From Verrucomicrobia bacterium SCGC AAA164-E04 (GTDB lineage Bacteria > Verrucomicrobiota > Verrucomicrobiia > Limisphaerales > AAA164-E04), in contig KB911838.1 in assembly GCA_000383715.1 (NCBI GenBank), positions 62,001 through 126,000 of the forward strand: a DNA stretch of 64,000 nt, given 5' to 3'. The translations under genes were made by a program, and so were the position numbers. Below the pieces are notes generated by a model. It worked only from the letters and a program-made list of their open reading frames with translations, was not told where the DNA came from and searched no databases. Positions 63,045 through 64,000 of this stretch are shown here, piece after piece (the stretch's first letter is position 1; each line of letters opens with the position of its first letter).

Positions 63045-63201
63045 AAAACGCCTTCTCGGATATATATTGTCTGCGGTGAACTGATGTCATCATCCTCATC
63101 TTGATCCAGAAGGGCAAGCAAGATTGAAACATTCGATGGTTTTCCAAAAAGACTTCTCGTTGCAAACCCTGATCATAGTCGCTAAGTTCCCAATCTAAAT
63201 T

Positions 63202-64000
63202 ATGGAAAAAGTAGTTATTATTGGAACAGGCTGTGCAGGTTTGACAGCTGCTATTTACAGCGCGCGTGCGAATTTGAATCCCTTGGTTCTTACCGGAACC
63301 ATGCCAGGTGGTTTATTGACAACCACAAGCACTGTGGAGAATTTTCCCGGATTTCCCGAGGGGGTAGATGGGTTTCAATTAATGCAACATATGCAGAAAC
63401 AGGCCGAACGATTTGGCGCACGCGTTCAGTTCGGGACCGTAGAATCAGCCGATCTCTCCGGAGATCATCCCAAACTAATCGTCGACGGTAAGGAAATCGA
63501 AACCCAGACCCTGATTATTGCCACTGGTGCAGGGCACCGTCACCTCGGGCTCGAGAATGAAAAAAAACTCGAAAACAAAGGAGTGACCTACTGCGCGACC
63601 TGTGATGGAGCATTACCTATGTTCAGGGATAAGCCACTGGTTGTCGTTGGCGGCGGTGATTCTGCCTGCGAAGAAGCCACTTACCTGACTCGATTCGGAT
63701 CGAAAGTATACCTCATCCACCGACGCGATGAATTGAGAGCAAGCAAAATCATGGCCGAGCGTGCTGTCAACCATGATAAGATAGAAATGGTATGGGATAC
63801 TGTAGTGACAGAAATACATGGTGTGGAACATGATGAAGTTACAGGTGTTCAGCTGAAAAATACCAAGACAGGTGAGGAAAGCAGGCTTGATTGTGCGGGT
63901 GTTTTTGTTGCCATCGGGCATGTGCCCAATACTCAAATCTTCACGGGTCACATCGACATGGACGAAGCGGGCTACGTGCTGCCGCGGGGCGGTAGTAAGA
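63202..64000 (+). CDS. trxB: Thioredoxin reductase, 5' part
   Basis: The gene starts with ATG at 63202 and runs off the window end after about 266 of the usual 310-330 residues. TrxB passes electrons from NADPH through FAD to thioredoxin. The FAD motif is VVIIGTGCAGLTAA, where the usual GSGPAG has become GTGCAG. MPGGLLTTTSTVENFPGFP, TLIIATGAGHRHLGLENE, the redox-active pair YCATCDG (C131 and C134), and the NADPH site VVVGGGDSACEEATYLTRFG followed by LIHRRDELRASKIM are all normal. The late VFVAIGHVPNTQIF is present. It is divergent from the Gfo/Idh/MocA gene across a 157-base spacer. Confidence 0.96.
   Translation, partial: MEKVVIIGTGCAGLTAAIYSARANLNPLVLTGTMPGGLLTTTSTVENFPGFPEGVDGFQLMQHMQKQAERFGARVQFGTVESADLSGDHPKLIVDGKEIETQTLIIATGAGHRHLGLENEKKLENKGVTYCATCDGALPMFRDKPLVVVGGGDSACEEATYLTRFGSKVYLIHRRDELRASKIMAERAVNHDKIEMVWDTVVTEIHGVEHDEVTGVQLKNTKTGEESRLDCAGVFVAIGHVPNTQIFTGHIDMDEAGYVLPRGGSK

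Overview
The window is a gene-dense, moderate-GC bacterial chromosome segment that looks like Verrucomicrobiota, with Planctomycetota as the less likely alternative. Evidence: a PSCyt1/PSCyt2/PSD1 protein paired with a DUF1501 protein, an FG-GAP/UnbV giant protein, a CotH protein, a PEP-CTERM protein, Tat-exported Gfo/Idh/MocA and ThuA-type secreted proteins, paired PQQ-like propellers, and few clear Shine-Dalgarno sequences. No tRNA, rRNA, transposase, integrase, CRISPR array or prophage gene was seen.

Layout. 1-6.7 kb: the end of a LamG surface protein, a DEDDy exonuclease, a HEAT-repeat membrane protein, an HD-domain protein, a fragment of an ECF sigma factor and an amidohydrolase/CBM9-like fusion. 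6.7-11.8 kb: housekeeping (SRP RNA with its own promoter, tex, and the dxs-xseB pair). 11.8-31.4 kb: mainly secreted catabolic proteins (PSD1/DUF1501, CotH, metallopeptidase-like, ceramidase-like, ThuA, CRTAC1-like), with a cytochrome P450, a PanB-like enzyme, a thioesterase and a lipoprotein. 31.5-43.6 kb: a glucose dehydrogenase-like enzyme, PPi-type phosphofructokinase, uppP, a PEP-CTERM protein, mutS, an eboD-eboF pair and ligA. 43.6-50 kb: a SorAB-like sulfite dehydrogenase, then a leftward group of sulfatase, CBM6-like surface protein and tag. 50-55.6 kb: a thioesterase, hslR, a MarR regulator and two PQQ-type propellers. 55.6-61.7 kb: a rightward cluster set off by hairpins at both ends (DUF3311, sodium symporter, ANL-type activating enzyme, aldehyde-dehydrogenase-fold reductase, iron alcohol dehydrogenase). 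The window closes with a Gfo/Idh/MocA protein and the 5' part of trxB.

How the genes may work together. The most coherent candidate for a little-described system is the 55.7-61.6 kb cluster. A transporter is followed by an enzyme that could activate a carboxylate, one that could reduce the activated acyl group to an aldehyde, and one that could reduce the aldehyde to an alcohol. The middle pair resembles EhpF/EhpG of griseoluteate (phenazine) biosynthesis, and more distantly LuxE/LuxC. No phenazine genes are present, so the substrate is unknown. The second candidate is the eboD-eboF pair, which stands without the other ebo genes in this window. Domain and family names are by recognition from the translated sequence; no database search was possible.
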